A DNA stretch of 41,080 nucleotides. It comes from JAQIBY01 sp964615585. GTDB taxonomy: Bacteria; Bacteroidota; Bacteroidia; Bacteroidales; ML635J-15. This document shows positions 17,827 to 26,000 of the stretch, piece after piece. Position 1 is the first letter of the stretch; each line of letters begins with the position of its first letter. Position numbers and translations under genes: made by a program. A model generated the notes under the pieces. It worked only from the letters and a program-made list of their open reading frames with translations, made no database searches and had not been told where the DNA came from. The DNA is taken from NCBI GenBank assembly GCA_964615585.1, contig CAZTNS010000009.1:1-41080 (forward strand). The letters run 5' to 3'.

Positions 17827-18481
17827 GTCAATTAAAACAACTTGGCGGATTCTCTTCTTTGGCTTTTTTTTTGCCGGAAATTGTGTTGTCACTTCAGCGC
17901 AAACCGTTGAGAATGATATTGGCAGAGTTGTCAAAAAGCCACCGGATCTTTTTCTGAGATTTGATGCCAAAAACAGTTTTATCTCAAACTCCGGAGTGAA
18001 AATATGGGGACTTAATATTGGGTTAAATTATTCAGATACATTCAAATACGGACTTGGTTTGTATGGTCTCTCAACGCCTGTAAAAAGGGACTTTTACGAA
18101 ACCATTGCCGGCTGCACAGATACCATAAATACAGAACTGAATTATGCGTATTTTTCATTGTTTGCTGAATATGTTTTTTATCAAACCAAACACTGGGAAG
18201 GCAGTATGCCAATACAGATCGGGGTAGGCGGAACCAATTTTTCAGGTAATTACAATGACAGCACTTACATGTATCATCCTAAACTTGTAATGCATTATGA
18301 AGCCACGCTCACCGGACATTACAAACTCCTGCGGTATTTTGCCATAGGAGGTGGTATTGGGTACAGGATAATGTTGATAGACAACAAACCTCTCAATCTC
18401 CAGCTCACAAGTCCAATATATATTTTGAAATTTAAGTTTTTTGTCGGTGATGTGTATCGGGATGTAAAATCACTCTTTTGA
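17786..18481 (+). CDS. Small outer-membrane beta-barrel-like protein, unknown function
   Basis: The 231-residue product has an unusually long basic N-region (MVKTGKNGKNNLNRSIKTTW), then a hydrophobic core (RILFFGFFFAGNCVVTSAQ) that looks like a signal peptide. The mature part has alternating aromatic strands (FLRFDAKNSF, GLNIGLNYSDTFKYGLGLYG, NYAYFSLFAEYVFYQ, YFAIGGGIGYRIML) and ends YRDVKSLF, consistent with an eight-stranded barrel. The ATG at 17786 lies inside the upstream repeat gene in another frame. An in-frame TTG at 17819 would give a signal peptide of more usual length and a shorter overlap. Its role, and whether it works with the repeat protein, are unknown. Confidence 0.7.
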   Translation: MVKTGKNGKNNLNRSIKTTWRILFFGFFFAGNCVVTSAQTVENDIGRVVKKPPDLFLRFDAKNSFISNSGVKIWGLNIGLNYSDTFKYGLGLYGLSTPVKRDFYETIAGCTDTINTELNYAYFSLFAEYVFYQTKHWEGSMPIQIGVGGTNFSGNYNDSTYMYHPKLVMHYEATLTGHYKLLRYFAIGGGIGYRIMLIDNKPLNLQLTSPIYILKFKFFVGDVYRDVKSLF

Positions 18482-18582
18482 TTAGCAAGAAAATGGCCTT
18501 GAAAACAGGTCTTATAGATGTAACAGGATAAATCAAATTGAAAATTCAGACATGTCCATGTAAACAGTACCGGTTTTTTATT

Positions 18583-18590
18583 TAATTTTG
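18583..18590 (+). promoter_or_regulatory. Candidate -7 element TAATTTTG for ruvB
   Basis: TAATTTTG fits TAnnTTTG, 20 bases before the ruvB ATG, so transcription would begin near 18597. The -33 position has only weak similarity (CATG), with a 22-base spacer. Confidence 0.4.
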
Positions 18591-18610
18591 AGCAACAGTA
18601 ATAAAAACGT

Positions 18611-19642
18611 ATGAGTGATTTTTTAAATCCTGAAGAAAACAATTTATCCCATACCGATAAGGAAATGGAAAATGTCTTGCGGCCATTGCATTTTAAAGAT
18701 TTCAGTGGTCAGGAAAGCATTGTGGAAAATCTGAAAGTTTTTGTACAGGCTGCAGGCATGAGGGAGGAATCCCTTGATCATGTGTTGCTCCATGGCCCTC
18801 CCGGACTAGGAAAAACCACATTGGCAAAAATCATTGCCAATGAATTGAATGTCGGATTCAAAGTTACGTCAGGGCCGGTGCTTGAAAAACCCGGCGATCT
18901 GGCCGGACTTCTTACCAGCATAGATAAAAATGATGTACTCTTTATTGATGAAATTCACCGGTTAAGCCCTGTTGTCGAAGAATACCTGTATTCCGCAATG
19001 GAGGATTACCGTATTGATATCATGATCGATAAAGGTCCGGCGGCACGATCTGTGCAGTTGTCACTTGAGCCGTTTACTCTCATTGGGGCTACAACAAGAA
19101 GTGGGCTGCTTACAAGTCCGTTGAGGGCAAGATTCGGCATTACCAGTCATCTGCAATATTACGATGCCGGTATATTAGCCCGTATCATCCGTCGTTCAGC
19201 GGATATTCTCAATGTGGAAATTGACGATGATGCATGTTATGAAATAGCCCGGCGCAGCCGCGGAACCCCAAGAATAGCAAATGCATTGCTACGTCGTGTC
19301 AGGGATTTTGCACAGGTAAAAAGTGATGGGTATATTCGCATCAATATCACAAAATCATCCCTTAAAGCATTGAATATTGATACACGGGGACTGGATGAGA
19401 TGGACAACAGAATACTGACTTCCATCATTGATAAATTCAAAGGTGGTCCGGTTGGCCTTAAAACCATTGCTACTGCTGTAGGCGAAGAAGAAGGCACAAT
19501 CGAGGAAGTATATGAACCTTTTTTGATAATGCAAGGATTTATCAAACGAACACCACGTGGCAGGGAAACTACTGCCCTGGCTTATGAACACCTCGGCAGG
19601 ATTCCGGGAAATAATAATGACTTACAAACCAAATTGCTCTGA
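18611..19642 (+). CDS. ruvB: Holliday junction branch-migration helicase RuvB
   Basis: The 343-residue protein has the expected RuvB length. It has Walker A GPPGLGKT (62-69), Walker B FIDEIH (111-116), the sensor motif IGATTRSGLL (about 158-167), LRARFG, and the C-terminal winged-helix region RRARD/RGTPRIANALLRRVRD followed by QGFIKRTPRGRE. It forms hexameric rings that drive branch migration with RuvA and RuvC, neither of which is in the window. Two bases separate its stop from the next ATG, so the metallopeptidase is probably in the same transcript, with no evident functional link. Confidence 0.97.
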   Translation: MSDFLNPEENNLSHTDKEMENVLRPLHFKDFSGQESIVENLKVFVQAAGMREESLDHVLLHGPPGLGKTTLAKIIANELNVGFKVTSGPVLEKPGDLAGLLTSIDKNDVLFIDEIHRLSPVVEEYLYSAMEDYRIDIMIDKGPAARSVQLSLEPFTLIGATTRSGLLTSPLRARFGITSHLQYYDAGILARIIRRSADILNVEIDDDACYEIARRSRGTPRIANALLRRVRDFAQVKSDGYIRINITKSSLKALNIDTRGLDEMDNRILTSIIDKFKGGPVGLKTIATAVGEEEGTIEEVYEPFLIMQGFIKRTPRGRETTALAYEHLGRIPGNNNDLQTKLL

Positions 19643-19644
19643 AT

Positions 19645-21984
19645 ATGATTGATCGTATAATTTTTACATGCTGCATTGTATTGATCCCACTGTGTTTATT
19701 TTCGCAACAGCAGGTTGACAATACCGATATCATCCATTATGAAATCAACATCAATGAGGTGGACTTTCAAAATGAAGCCATTCAGGCACATGTAAACGTT
19801 GATTTTACCCTGCATGAAAGTGCATCAAATATGTATCTGCATTTGCTACATCTTACTGTAGATTCGGTTATGTCAGGAAATGAACACTTGGATTATATTC
19901 ACAATGATACCATTCTGAATGTGTTGCTGGATGAACACATTTCGCCGGGTGAGCAATCAAACCTAAGCATATACTATCATGGTAATCCTGTAACAGACCC
20001 ATCGGGATGGGGGGGATTTTATTTTAAAAACAATTATGCATTTAACCTGGGTGTTGGTTTTGAAGATGTTCCACATAACTACGGCCGTGTCTGGTTCCCC
20101 TGTGTGGATAATTTTACGGATCGTGCTACTTATAATTTTAATATTACCACATCTACTGATCACAAAGCGGTGTGCAATGGCAACATCGACAGTGTCACAA
20201 CGCAGATTAACGGAACCGATACAAGTTTAATACATCACTGGACATTGATAGATGAAATTCCAAGCTACCTGGCATCTATGGCCGTGGGGGCTTACGATGT
20301 GATAGATTATATATACCACGGAGTTGACAGGGATATCCCTGTACAGTTGTATGTTTATGAGGGAAATACAAGCAGTGCTAATGGCTCTTTTCAAAACCTT
20401 GATACCATCCTCAACCGGTTTGAAAATTATTTTGGCCCGTATCCGTGGCAACGTGTTGGGTACGTTGCTGTGCCTTTCAACAACGGAGCCATGGAACATG
20501 CAACCAACATAGCCATTGGAAATGGTTTCATCAACGGAAGCACCACTTACGAGGAATTGATTGCCCATGAGCTTGCACACAGTTGGTTTGGAGATTATAT
20601 CACATGTCATGACGCTGAAGAAATGTGGATAAACGAAGGATGGGCCACCTATTGTGAAACCCTGTACAGGGAATTTATGAACGGAGAAAACTCAGCTAGA
20701 AATTACCGTCGCAATTCCCACTTTGCTGTTTTACTGGAAGCCCATTTGGATGATGGTGGTTTTTTTCCTCTGAATGCTGTACCACAGAATGTCACCTACG
20801 GGACCACTTCGTATGAAAAAGGAGCAGATGTCGTACACAGCCTCAAAGCTTACCTAGGTGATGATTTTTTTCCGGCAGTGCAATATATGCTATATGAGAA
20901 AGCTCTGGACGATATTTCATCAGAAGAAATGAGAGATATTTTGTCTGATTTTACGGGTACTGATTTGAATGAATTTTTTAATTCATGGGTCTTTGATACA
21001 GGATTTCCGCATTATAAAATTGATTCTTTTGAAGTGATCAACAACGGCAGTAGTTATGATGTCGAGGTTTTTGTGCAGCAAAAAGGCTACGCAAGGGACA
21101 ATTTTTATGATGATAACAAGGTAGATATATGCTTTATGGACGAAAATTACGATGTGGTGGAAAAACGCATGGAATTTGATGGCAGATTCGGATCACATAC
21201 TTTTACTCTGGATTTCAACCCCCTGTTAGTGATGATGGATTATTATGAGCGATGGTCTGATGCCAGAATTGCCATGAATAAAGTGATCGATAACCCCGGT
21301 TATGTGTATTTTAATCAGGCGGTGTTCAGATTAATTGTGAAGTCGGTCACGGATTCGGCATTTTTCCGTGTCACTCACCATTGGGCTTGTCCTGACCGTT
21401 TTAAAGAGCATATTCCCGGCCTGGTGCTGGCTGATCACAGGTATTGGAAAATTGAGTCTGATATGCCGGATGGGTGTAGTTTTGACGGCATTTTCAGGTT
21501 CAGTGATTCAGATGTGGGTGTTTATCCTCAACTGGATACAGAATTTATCACCAACAGCCTTGATTCCCTTGTGATTGTTTACAGAGCTAATGCTGCTGAC
21601 GATTGGCAAGTTGTAGATAATCAAACCATATCAACCATTCAAAAACAGATTGATGTGGAAGATGTACAGCCCGGAGAGTACAGTCTGGCTATTTACGACT
21701 GGGATGTATGGGAAGCTGGCATTGAAGAAGCAGAAAGTGAAAATGTGCTTTTTAGTGTGTATCCCAATCCCTCATCAGGAGTTGTTTACATACAAACCGA
21801 TTGTAATCTTCCCGGGGATATCACCGTCATGAACAACCTTGGTCGGGTTGTATTCAGAAAAACAGTGAACCCTGGCACCAGTAAAATAATTTGGAATGCC
21901 AGTCAACCTTCAGGTATATACTTTATCAAGTTCAGAAGATCGGATGGCTTTTTTGAAACTCAAAAAGTGCTTGTTGCTGATTAA
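19645..21984 (+). CDS. Secreted M1-family metallopeptidase with T9SS sorting domain
   Basis: The 779-residue product has a signal peptide (MIDRIIFTCCIVLIPLCLFSQ) and an M1 aminopeptidase-type N-terminal beta domain. The catalytic domain has GAMEH (281-285, the GxMEN-like exopeptidase motif with His in place of Asn), zinc motif HELAH (308-312) and third ligand Glu331 (NEGWATYCE) at the standard 18-residue spacing. Tyr390 in SYEKGADVV is the expected transition-state Tyr. A beta region follows. The last 80 residues are a type A T9SS C-terminal domain (VYPNPSSGVVYIQ ... GIYFIKFRRSDG ... QKVLVAD), so it is exported across the outer membrane and anchored or released there. It probably degrades peptides outside the cell. 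Peptide bond preference is unknown. Confidence 0.93.
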   Translation: MIDRIIFTCCIVLIPLCLFSQQQVDNTDIIHYEININEVDFQNEAIQAHVNVDFTLHESASNMYLHLLHLTVDSVMSGNEHLDYIHNDTILNVLLDEHISPGEQSNLSIYYHGNPVTDPSGWGGFYFKNNYAFNLGVGFEDVPHNYGRVWFPCVDNFTDRATYNFNITTSTDHKAVCNGNIDSVTTQINGTDTSLIHHWTLIDEIPSYLASMAVGAYDVIDYIYHGVDRDIPVQLYVYEGNTSSANGSFQNLDTILNRFENYFGPYPWQRVGYVAVPFNNGAMEHATNIAIGNGFINGSTTYEELIAHELAHSWFGDYITCHDAEEMWINEGWATYCETLYREFMNGENSARNYRRNSHFAVLLEAHLDDGGFFPLNAVPQNVTYGTTSYEKGADVVHSLKAYLGDDFFPAVQYMLYEKALDDISSEEMRDILSDFTGTDLNEFFNSWVFDTGFPHYKIDSFEVINNGSSYDVEVFVQQKGYARDNFYDDNKVDICFMDENYDVVEKRMEFDGRFGSHTFTLDFNPLLVMMDYYERWSDARIAMNKVIDNPGYVYFNQAVFRLIVKSVTDSAFFRVTHHWACPDRFKEHIPGLVLADHRYWKIESDMPDGCSFDGIFRFSDSDVGVYPQLDTEFITNSLDSLVIVYRANAADDWQVVDNQTISTIQKQIDVEDVQPGEYSLAIYDWDVWEAGIEEAESENVLFSVYPNPSSGVVYIQTDCNLPGDITVMNNLGRVVFRKTVNPGTSKIIWNASQPSGIYFIKFRRSDGFFETQKVLVAD

Positions 21985-22006
21985 AGTTGTTGTTGCTGCA
22001 TGATAC

Positions 22007-22816
22007 CTATAATTTACCCATCATCTCTTTGATGAGCAATGTCATTTTCTTCTCTGCTTTGGAAGCCACTTTTTGTACCTCTTCATGCGATATTTCCACG
22101 ATTTTTCCCGGAACACCAAGGTCGGTGATGATGGAAATGGCAAATGCCGGAATACCCATCTGGCGGGCTGCTATTACTTCAGGAACGGTACTCATTCCCA
22201 CAGTATCTGATCCGATAATCCTGAAATAGTTGTATTCGGCAGGTGTTTCAAAAGTTGGACCTGTAACCGCTGTATAAACACCCTCCTGAAGTTTGATATC
22301 ATGCTTTTTAGCGATGTTTTTTGCCATATACAGCAATGTAGGATCATAAACTTGACTCATATCAGGAAATCTCGGGCCAAAATCTTTTTCGTGTTTGCCG
22401 ATAAGTGGATTGGGAATCAAATTGATATGATCGTTAATAAGCATCAGGTCCCCGATTTTAAAATCCGGATTCACACCACCACTGGCATTGCTTACAAACA
22501 AATACTTAATCCCCAGATATTTCATTACCCTTACAGGAAAGGTGATCTTCTCTGCTGAATAACCTTCATAATAATGAAAACGCCCCTGCATGGCCACAAC
22601 CGACTTCCCGTTTAATTTGCCGAAAATCAGACGCCCATGGTGTCCTTCAACTGTGCTGACAGGAAAATCCGGAATCTCATCATACGACAGGGTTTCGGTG
22701 ATATCTATTTCATTAACGAGGCCGCCAAGGCCTGTGCCAAGGATGATTCCAACCTCAGGACCGGAGGTAATCCTGTCCTTTATAAAGTTTACTGTACCTT
22801 CGATTTGTTTTAACAT
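22007..22816 (-). CDS. punA: Purine nucleoside phosphorylase (PNP/MTAP family, trimeric type)
   Basis: The 269-residue protein has the family motifs GTGLGG (27-32), GHHGRL (59-63 region), QGRFHYYEGY (77-86), GPTFETPAEY (186-195, with the base-binding Glu194) and GMSTVPE (207-213). It splits purine nucleosides with phosphate into base and ribose-1-phosphate in the cytosol for salvage. From Met208 onward it aligns without gaps to mammalian PNP. It has Asp232 where the mammalian enzyme has Asn243, the residue that selects 6-oxopurines, so adenosine may also be accepted. The ATG at 22816 gives the usual N-terminus (MLKQIEGTVNFIKDRI) and lies inside the end of lpxK, overlapping it by 62 bases. Confidence 0.93.
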   Translation of the reverse strand: MLKQIEGTVNFIKDRITSGPEVGIILGTGLGGLVNEIDITETLSYDEIPDFPVSTVEGHHGRLIFGKLNGKSVVAMQGRFHYYEGYSAEKITFPVRVMKYLGIKYLFVSNASGGVNPDFKIGDLMLINDHINLIPNPLIGKHEKDFGPRFPDMSQVYDPTLLYMAKNIAKKHDIKLQEGVYTAVTGPTFETPAEYNYFRIIGSDTVGMSTVPEVIAARQMGIPAFAISIITDLGVPGKIVEISHEEVQKVASKAEKKMTLLIKEMMGKL

Positions 22817-23882
22817 AGCGTATGATTTGATGTTTAAATTCTTCTTCTTCTTTTTTATCGCCTAAAAATACGGCATGTATCGGTAAATAATAAAATTTTT
22901 CTTTAAGATGTTCCGGAATACAATCAAGGTTTCTCAATTTGACGGCATCCTTTTCTGTTGTAACGATGATCTTTTCTTTGGATTCTGTTTTGTTAAATTG
23001 ATGTTCGATACGTTCAATGTCTCTTTTTTTGTAATAATGATGATCCAGAAAACTGATCATCTTTACCTCTTTGGATAGTTCTTTAAGTTTATCTTTGAAT
23101 TTTCTGTTCTGCGCTAAAGCTGAAACCCCTAAGATCCCCGTGTTTTCGTCGTCGATTTTATCCAGAGGGATTTGTTTATATTCATCAAAAATGTTGATCA
23201 GATGACCATATTCAAGGCTGGTGAAAAACAAGTGCTGAAAAGGATAGATCTTTAATTCCTTGTCAATAAGCCGTTTTTCTATTGGTTTTAATTTTTGCGG
23301 GCATTTTGTGATGATGATAATATGCGCCCTCCGGTGTTCATACGCTTGCTCCCTTAACGTACCAAACGGTAAAATATGATCTTTGGTAAATGGCTTGTCA
23401 TATCTGCTCAGCAAGATATTCAATCCGGCGTTTACTTTACGATGTTGAAATGCGTCATCAAGCAAAATAACGCGCAAATCATCTTTTTGAGACAATTTAT
23501 CTATGCCCCTTGTCCGTTTTTCATCCACGGCTACTGTAAGGTTTGGAAATTTTTTCTTGATTTGCATGGGCTCATCACCAACTTTTTGCACATCATCTGA
23601 TACCTCCACTAACCTAAAACCCCTGGTCTTACGATTATACCCCCGGCTAAGCACAGCAATCCCGAAGTGATCCTGTAATAGCCTGATCAAATATTCCACA
23701 TGAGGTGTTTTTCCTGTTCCTCCGACGCTGAGGTTACCAATGCAGATGACGGGGAAATCATAACCCTTCGATTTGAGCACACCGCTGTTGTACATCGCAT
23801 TGCGTACCGATAATATTGATCCGTATATCAGCGATAACGGATATAAAATAAGAAACTTAATTATGTTTAATCCTCCGGACAT
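22755..23882 (-). CDS. lpxK: Tetraacyldisaccharide 4'-kinase
   Basis: The 375-residue protein starts with a membrane-associated helix (NIIKFLILYPLSLIYGSILSVRN), as LpxK does. It carries the P-loop SVGGTGKTPHVEYL (52-65), then VLSRGYNRKTRGF, GDEPMQIKKKFPN and the signature LLDDAFQHRKVNAGLNILL. It phosphorylates the 4' position of the lipid A disaccharide at the inner leaflet of the inner membrane. This implies a lipopolysaccharide-bearing outer membrane. The C-terminal acidic-basic tail (DKKEEEEFKHQIIRYVKTNRR) overlaps the purine phosphorylase gene, so the two are probably co-transcribed. The other lipid A genes are not nearby. Confidence 0.95.
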   Translation of the reverse strand: MSGGLNIIKFLILYPLSLIYGSILSVRNAMYNSGVLKSKGYDFPVICIGNLSVGGTGKTPHVEYLIRLLQDHFGIAVLSRGYNRKTRGFRLVEVSDDVQKVGDEPMQIKKKFPNLTVAVDEKRTRGIDKLSQKDDLRVILLDDAFQHRKVNAGLNILLSRYDKPFTKDHILPFGTLREQAYEHRRAHIIIITKCPQKLKPIEKRLIDKELKIYPFQHLFFTSLEYGHLINIFDEYKQIPLDKIDDENTGILGVSALAQNRKFKDKLKELSKEVKMISFLDHHYYKKRDIERIEHQFNKTESKEKIIVTTEKDAVKLRNLDCIPEHLKEKFYYLPIHAVFLGDKKEEEEFKHQIIRYVKTNRRYSKLYKGQDYLRS

Positions 23883-24139
23883 AAATTTAAGCCCGAAAAT
23901 AGCATATTAATGTGGAAAGTAAAAACTAAACGGGCTTTTTTTGTTTTTTTGCCTTTGCAGCTACTGCAAATTTGTTTCAGTAATTTCATGTGTAGCTTTG
24001 TATTATATTCTCCTCACCAAACTCCAAGTCAGAGGACAAGAATTAAGCCATTTGTAACACTATACATGATTGAGCTCCGATAGCTATCGGAGCTGAAATC
24101 ACCGTCTAAATCAATGAAAGCCAACCAATAGCCTGATCC
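23883..24139. other. Intergenic region between lpxK and metK
   Basis: These 257 bases hold no supported gene. They contain a 7-base inverted repeat AAGCCCG/CGGGCTT (23889-23895 and 23931-23937) with a 35-base loop in the probable lpxK leader, followed by T-runs on the plus strand. A perfect palindrome lies at 24073-24094 and is listed separately. Confidence 0.5.
24073..24094. repeat. Perfect 22-base palindrome (CCGAT/ATCGG family)
   Basis: Two 11-base arms, AGCTCCGATAG and its exact complement, meet without a loop 45 bases past the metK stop. No T-run follows on either strand, so this is not a standard intrinsic terminator. The CCGAT...ATCGG core recurs in the hairpin at 28652-28670. Confidence 0.7.
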
Positions 24140-25435
24140 TTATTTCAACTCAAACGCATTTTTTATGATGTCAACGTAATCTAGTTTTTCCCATGTGAAA
24201 AGTTCGAGTTCCAGATCTATTTCACCATTGTAGGGTGAGTGAAAATGTTTTTTGATGGTTTTGGGCGTTCGTCCGAAATGCCCGTATTTGGCAGTTTCAA
24301 TGTAAATGGGATTTCTGAGCTTAAGCCTTTCTTCAATTACATAAGGGGTCAATGAAAATAGATCACGTATTTTTTTTGCTATTTCATTATCGCTGTATTC
24401 AACCTTAGCGGTTCCGAATGTATCCACAAAAATGCTGACGGGTTCGGCAACACCAATGGCATAAGATAACTGCACAAGCATTTCATCTGCAACACCTGCT
24501 GCAACCATATTTTTAGCAATATGCCTGGCGGCATAAGCAGCAGAACGGTCAACTTTGGAGGGGTCTTTACCTGAAAAAGCACCACCGCCGTGGGCACCAC
24601 GGCCACCATAAGTGTCAACGATGATTTTTCTGCCTGTCAGGCCGGTATCTCCATGCGGCCCGCCAATAACAAACTTGCCTGTGGGATTGACATGCAGAAT
24701 ATATTCTGTATTGAAAAGCTTTTGTACACGTTCAGACATGTTTTTTACCACGCGTGGGATCAGTATATTTTTAACGTCTTCCTTGATTTTTTCAAGCATG
24801 GCTTTTTCTGCCACATCTACGGATTCAGCGGTATTGCCATCAGGTTTAATAAATTCATCATGTTGAGTAGAGACAACAATGGTGTCAATGCGAACAGGTT
24901 CTTTTTTATTATTGTATTCCACACTCACCTGAGATTTTGAATCCGGCCGCAGGTAAGTCATTACTTTGCCTTCGCGACGTATGTCAGATAATTCCTGCAC
25001 CAGCCTGTGAGCCAACTCTATGGGCAAAGGCATTAAGCTATCGGTTTCACGGCAGGCATAACCGAACATCATACCCTGATCGCCGGCACCTTGTTGTTTG
25101 GGATCGGTTTTGTTGTTTACGCCGCGGTTAATATCAGGAGATTGCTCATGAAGGGCTGTTAGAACACCGCATGAATTACCATCAAATCGATATTCTGCAT
25201 TGGTGTAACCAATGTTATTAACCACACACCGTACAATTTCCTGTACATCAGCATAGGTTTTTGATTTTACTTCGCCTGCCACAACTACCTGTCCGGTAGT
25301 TACCAGTGTTTCGCAGGCAACTTTTGAATCGGGATCAAATGCCAGAAATTCATCCAACAAAGCATCTGAAATCTGATCGGCAAGTTTGTCAGGATGCCCT
25401 TCTGATACGGATTCTGAGGTAAAAATATAGGACAT
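24140..25435 (-). CDS. metK: S-adenosylmethionine synthetase
   Basis: Starting at the ATG at 25435 gives 431 residues beginning MSYIFTSESVSEGHPDKLADQISDA, the invariant N-terminus. The upstream in-frame ATG at 25465 lies within the candidate promoter and is rejected. Other motifs are the adenine/methionine-site GAGDQGMMFGYAC, the loop FVIGGPHGDTGLTGRKIIVDTYGG, and the P-loop-like GGGAFSGKDPSKVDRSAAY. It makes SAM from methionine and ATP in the cytosol. It is longer than the 384-residue E. coli enzyme, with extra residues in the middle and C-terminal parts, as is usual for Bacteroidota. No SAM riboswitch was recognised in its short leader. Confidence 0.97.
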   Translation of the reverse strand: MSYIFTSESVSEGHPDKLADQISDALLDEFLAFDPDSKVACETLVTTGQVVVAGEVKSKTYADVQEIVRCVVNNIGYTNAEYRFDGNSCGVLTALHEQSPDINRGVNNKTDPKQQGAGDQGMMFGYACRETDSLMPLPIELAHRLVQELSDIRREGKVMTYLRPDSKSQVSVEYNNKKEPVRIDTIVVSTQHDEFIKPDGNTAESVDVAEKAMLEKIKEDVKNILIPRVVKNMSERVQKLFNTEYILHVNPTGKFVIGGPHGDTGLTGRKIIVDTYGGRGAHGGGAFSGKDPSKVDRSAAYAARHIAKNMVAAGVADEMLVQLSYAIGVAEPVSIFVDTFGTAKVEYSDNEIAKKIRDLFSLTPYVIEERLKLRNPIYIETAKYGHFGRTPKTIKKHFHSPYNGEIDLELELFTWEKLDYVDIIKNAFELK

Positions 25436-25462
25436 AATATTGTTTTTAAATAAATGAATGAG

Positions 25463-25493
25463 CAAAAATAGTGAAGAATTTTATTAAATCAAG
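25463..25493 (-). promoter_or_regulatory. Promoter for metK
   Basis: On the minus strand CTTG (25490-25493), a 19-base spacer and TATTTTTG (25463-25470) closely match TTTG-N19-21-TAnnTTTG. The transcript would begin near 25456, about 20 bases before the ATG at 25435. This supports the shorter metK start. Confidence 0.65.
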
Positions 25494-25502
25494 TCTTAAT
25501 AT

Positions 25503-25510
25503 TATCTTTG
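25503..25510 (+). promoter_or_regulatory. Candidate -7 element TATCTTTG for the bactofilin/atp transcript
   Basis: TATCTTTG fits TAnnTTTG on the plus strand. It lies about 107 bases before the bactofilin ATG and ten bases from the divergent metK promoter. No TTTG is present at the right distance upstream. If used, the leader would be about 100 bases. Confidence 0.4.
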
Positions 25511-25616
25511 TGCATAAAGCAAAGAAATAAAACCTTAAATCCATAAAAGGTATGCAATTCAGATATGATGTAGTAAATTACCTGCGGATTTAATGTAAAA
25601 TCAAAAAATTAGAAAA

Positions 25617-26000
25617 ATGGGAAAATCACAAGAAGTTGAAGCAAACCGCCTGAATATAGTTGGCGAAGGCACCTCTGTTAACGGTGATATCAAATCTGAC
25701 GGAGATGTCCGTATTGATGGGGTAATTACCGGAAATTCCAATATTCAGGGAAAATTGGTTATTGGAAATAAGGGAAAAGTTAATGGAGAAATCGATTGCA
25801 AAAATGCTGAAATCTCCGGCACGGTTGAGGGAAAATTGTTTGTCAAGGAACTGCTGAGCCTTAAATCATCGGCTGTTATTAAAGGTGATATCAAAACCAC
25901 ACGACTCGCGATTGAACCGAATGCTGTTTTTACAGGTACATGCAACATGGACGGCGATAAAACAAAACCCGGACAGGTGAATGACAAAGCAAAAAAATAA
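25617..26000 (+). CDS. Bactofilin (polymer-forming cytoskeletal protein)
   Basis: The 127-residue protein is a short bactofilin (DUF583). A disordered N-terminus (MGKSQEVEANRLN) is followed by a right-handed beta-helix of roughly five turns with the typical pattern: VGEGTSVNGDIKSDGDVRIDG, GNSNIQGKLVIGNKGKVNGEI, NAEISGTVEGKLFVKELLSL, AVIKGDIKTTRLAIEPNAVF. It ends in a Lys-rich tail. Bactofilins polymerise without nucleotide and scaffold envelope enzymes. Its last 20 bases overlap atpZ in another frame, so it appears to be the first gene of the ATP synthase transcript; the functional meaning is unknown. Confidence 0.93.
   Translation: MGKSQEVEANRLNIVGEGTSVNGDIKSDGDVRIDGVITGNSNIQGKLVIGNKGKVNGEIDCKNAEISGTVEGKLFVKELLSLKSSAVIKGDIKTTRLAIEPNAVFTGTCNMDGDKTKPGQVNDKAKK

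Noticed and set aside
23889..23950. GCCCG/CGGGC with T-run as a terminator
   Set aside because: The T-run is on the plus strand where no gene ends, and the loop is 35 bases. On the minus strand it lies upstream of lpxK, not after metK.
24590..24940. Plus-strand open frames opposite metK
   Set aside because: They are antisense to invariant MetK motifs, and their translations lack any family pattern.
25436..25616. SAM riboswitch upstream of metK
   Set aside because: The probable metK leader is only about 20 bases, too short for a known SAM-binding aptamer, and no SAM-II-like core is visible.
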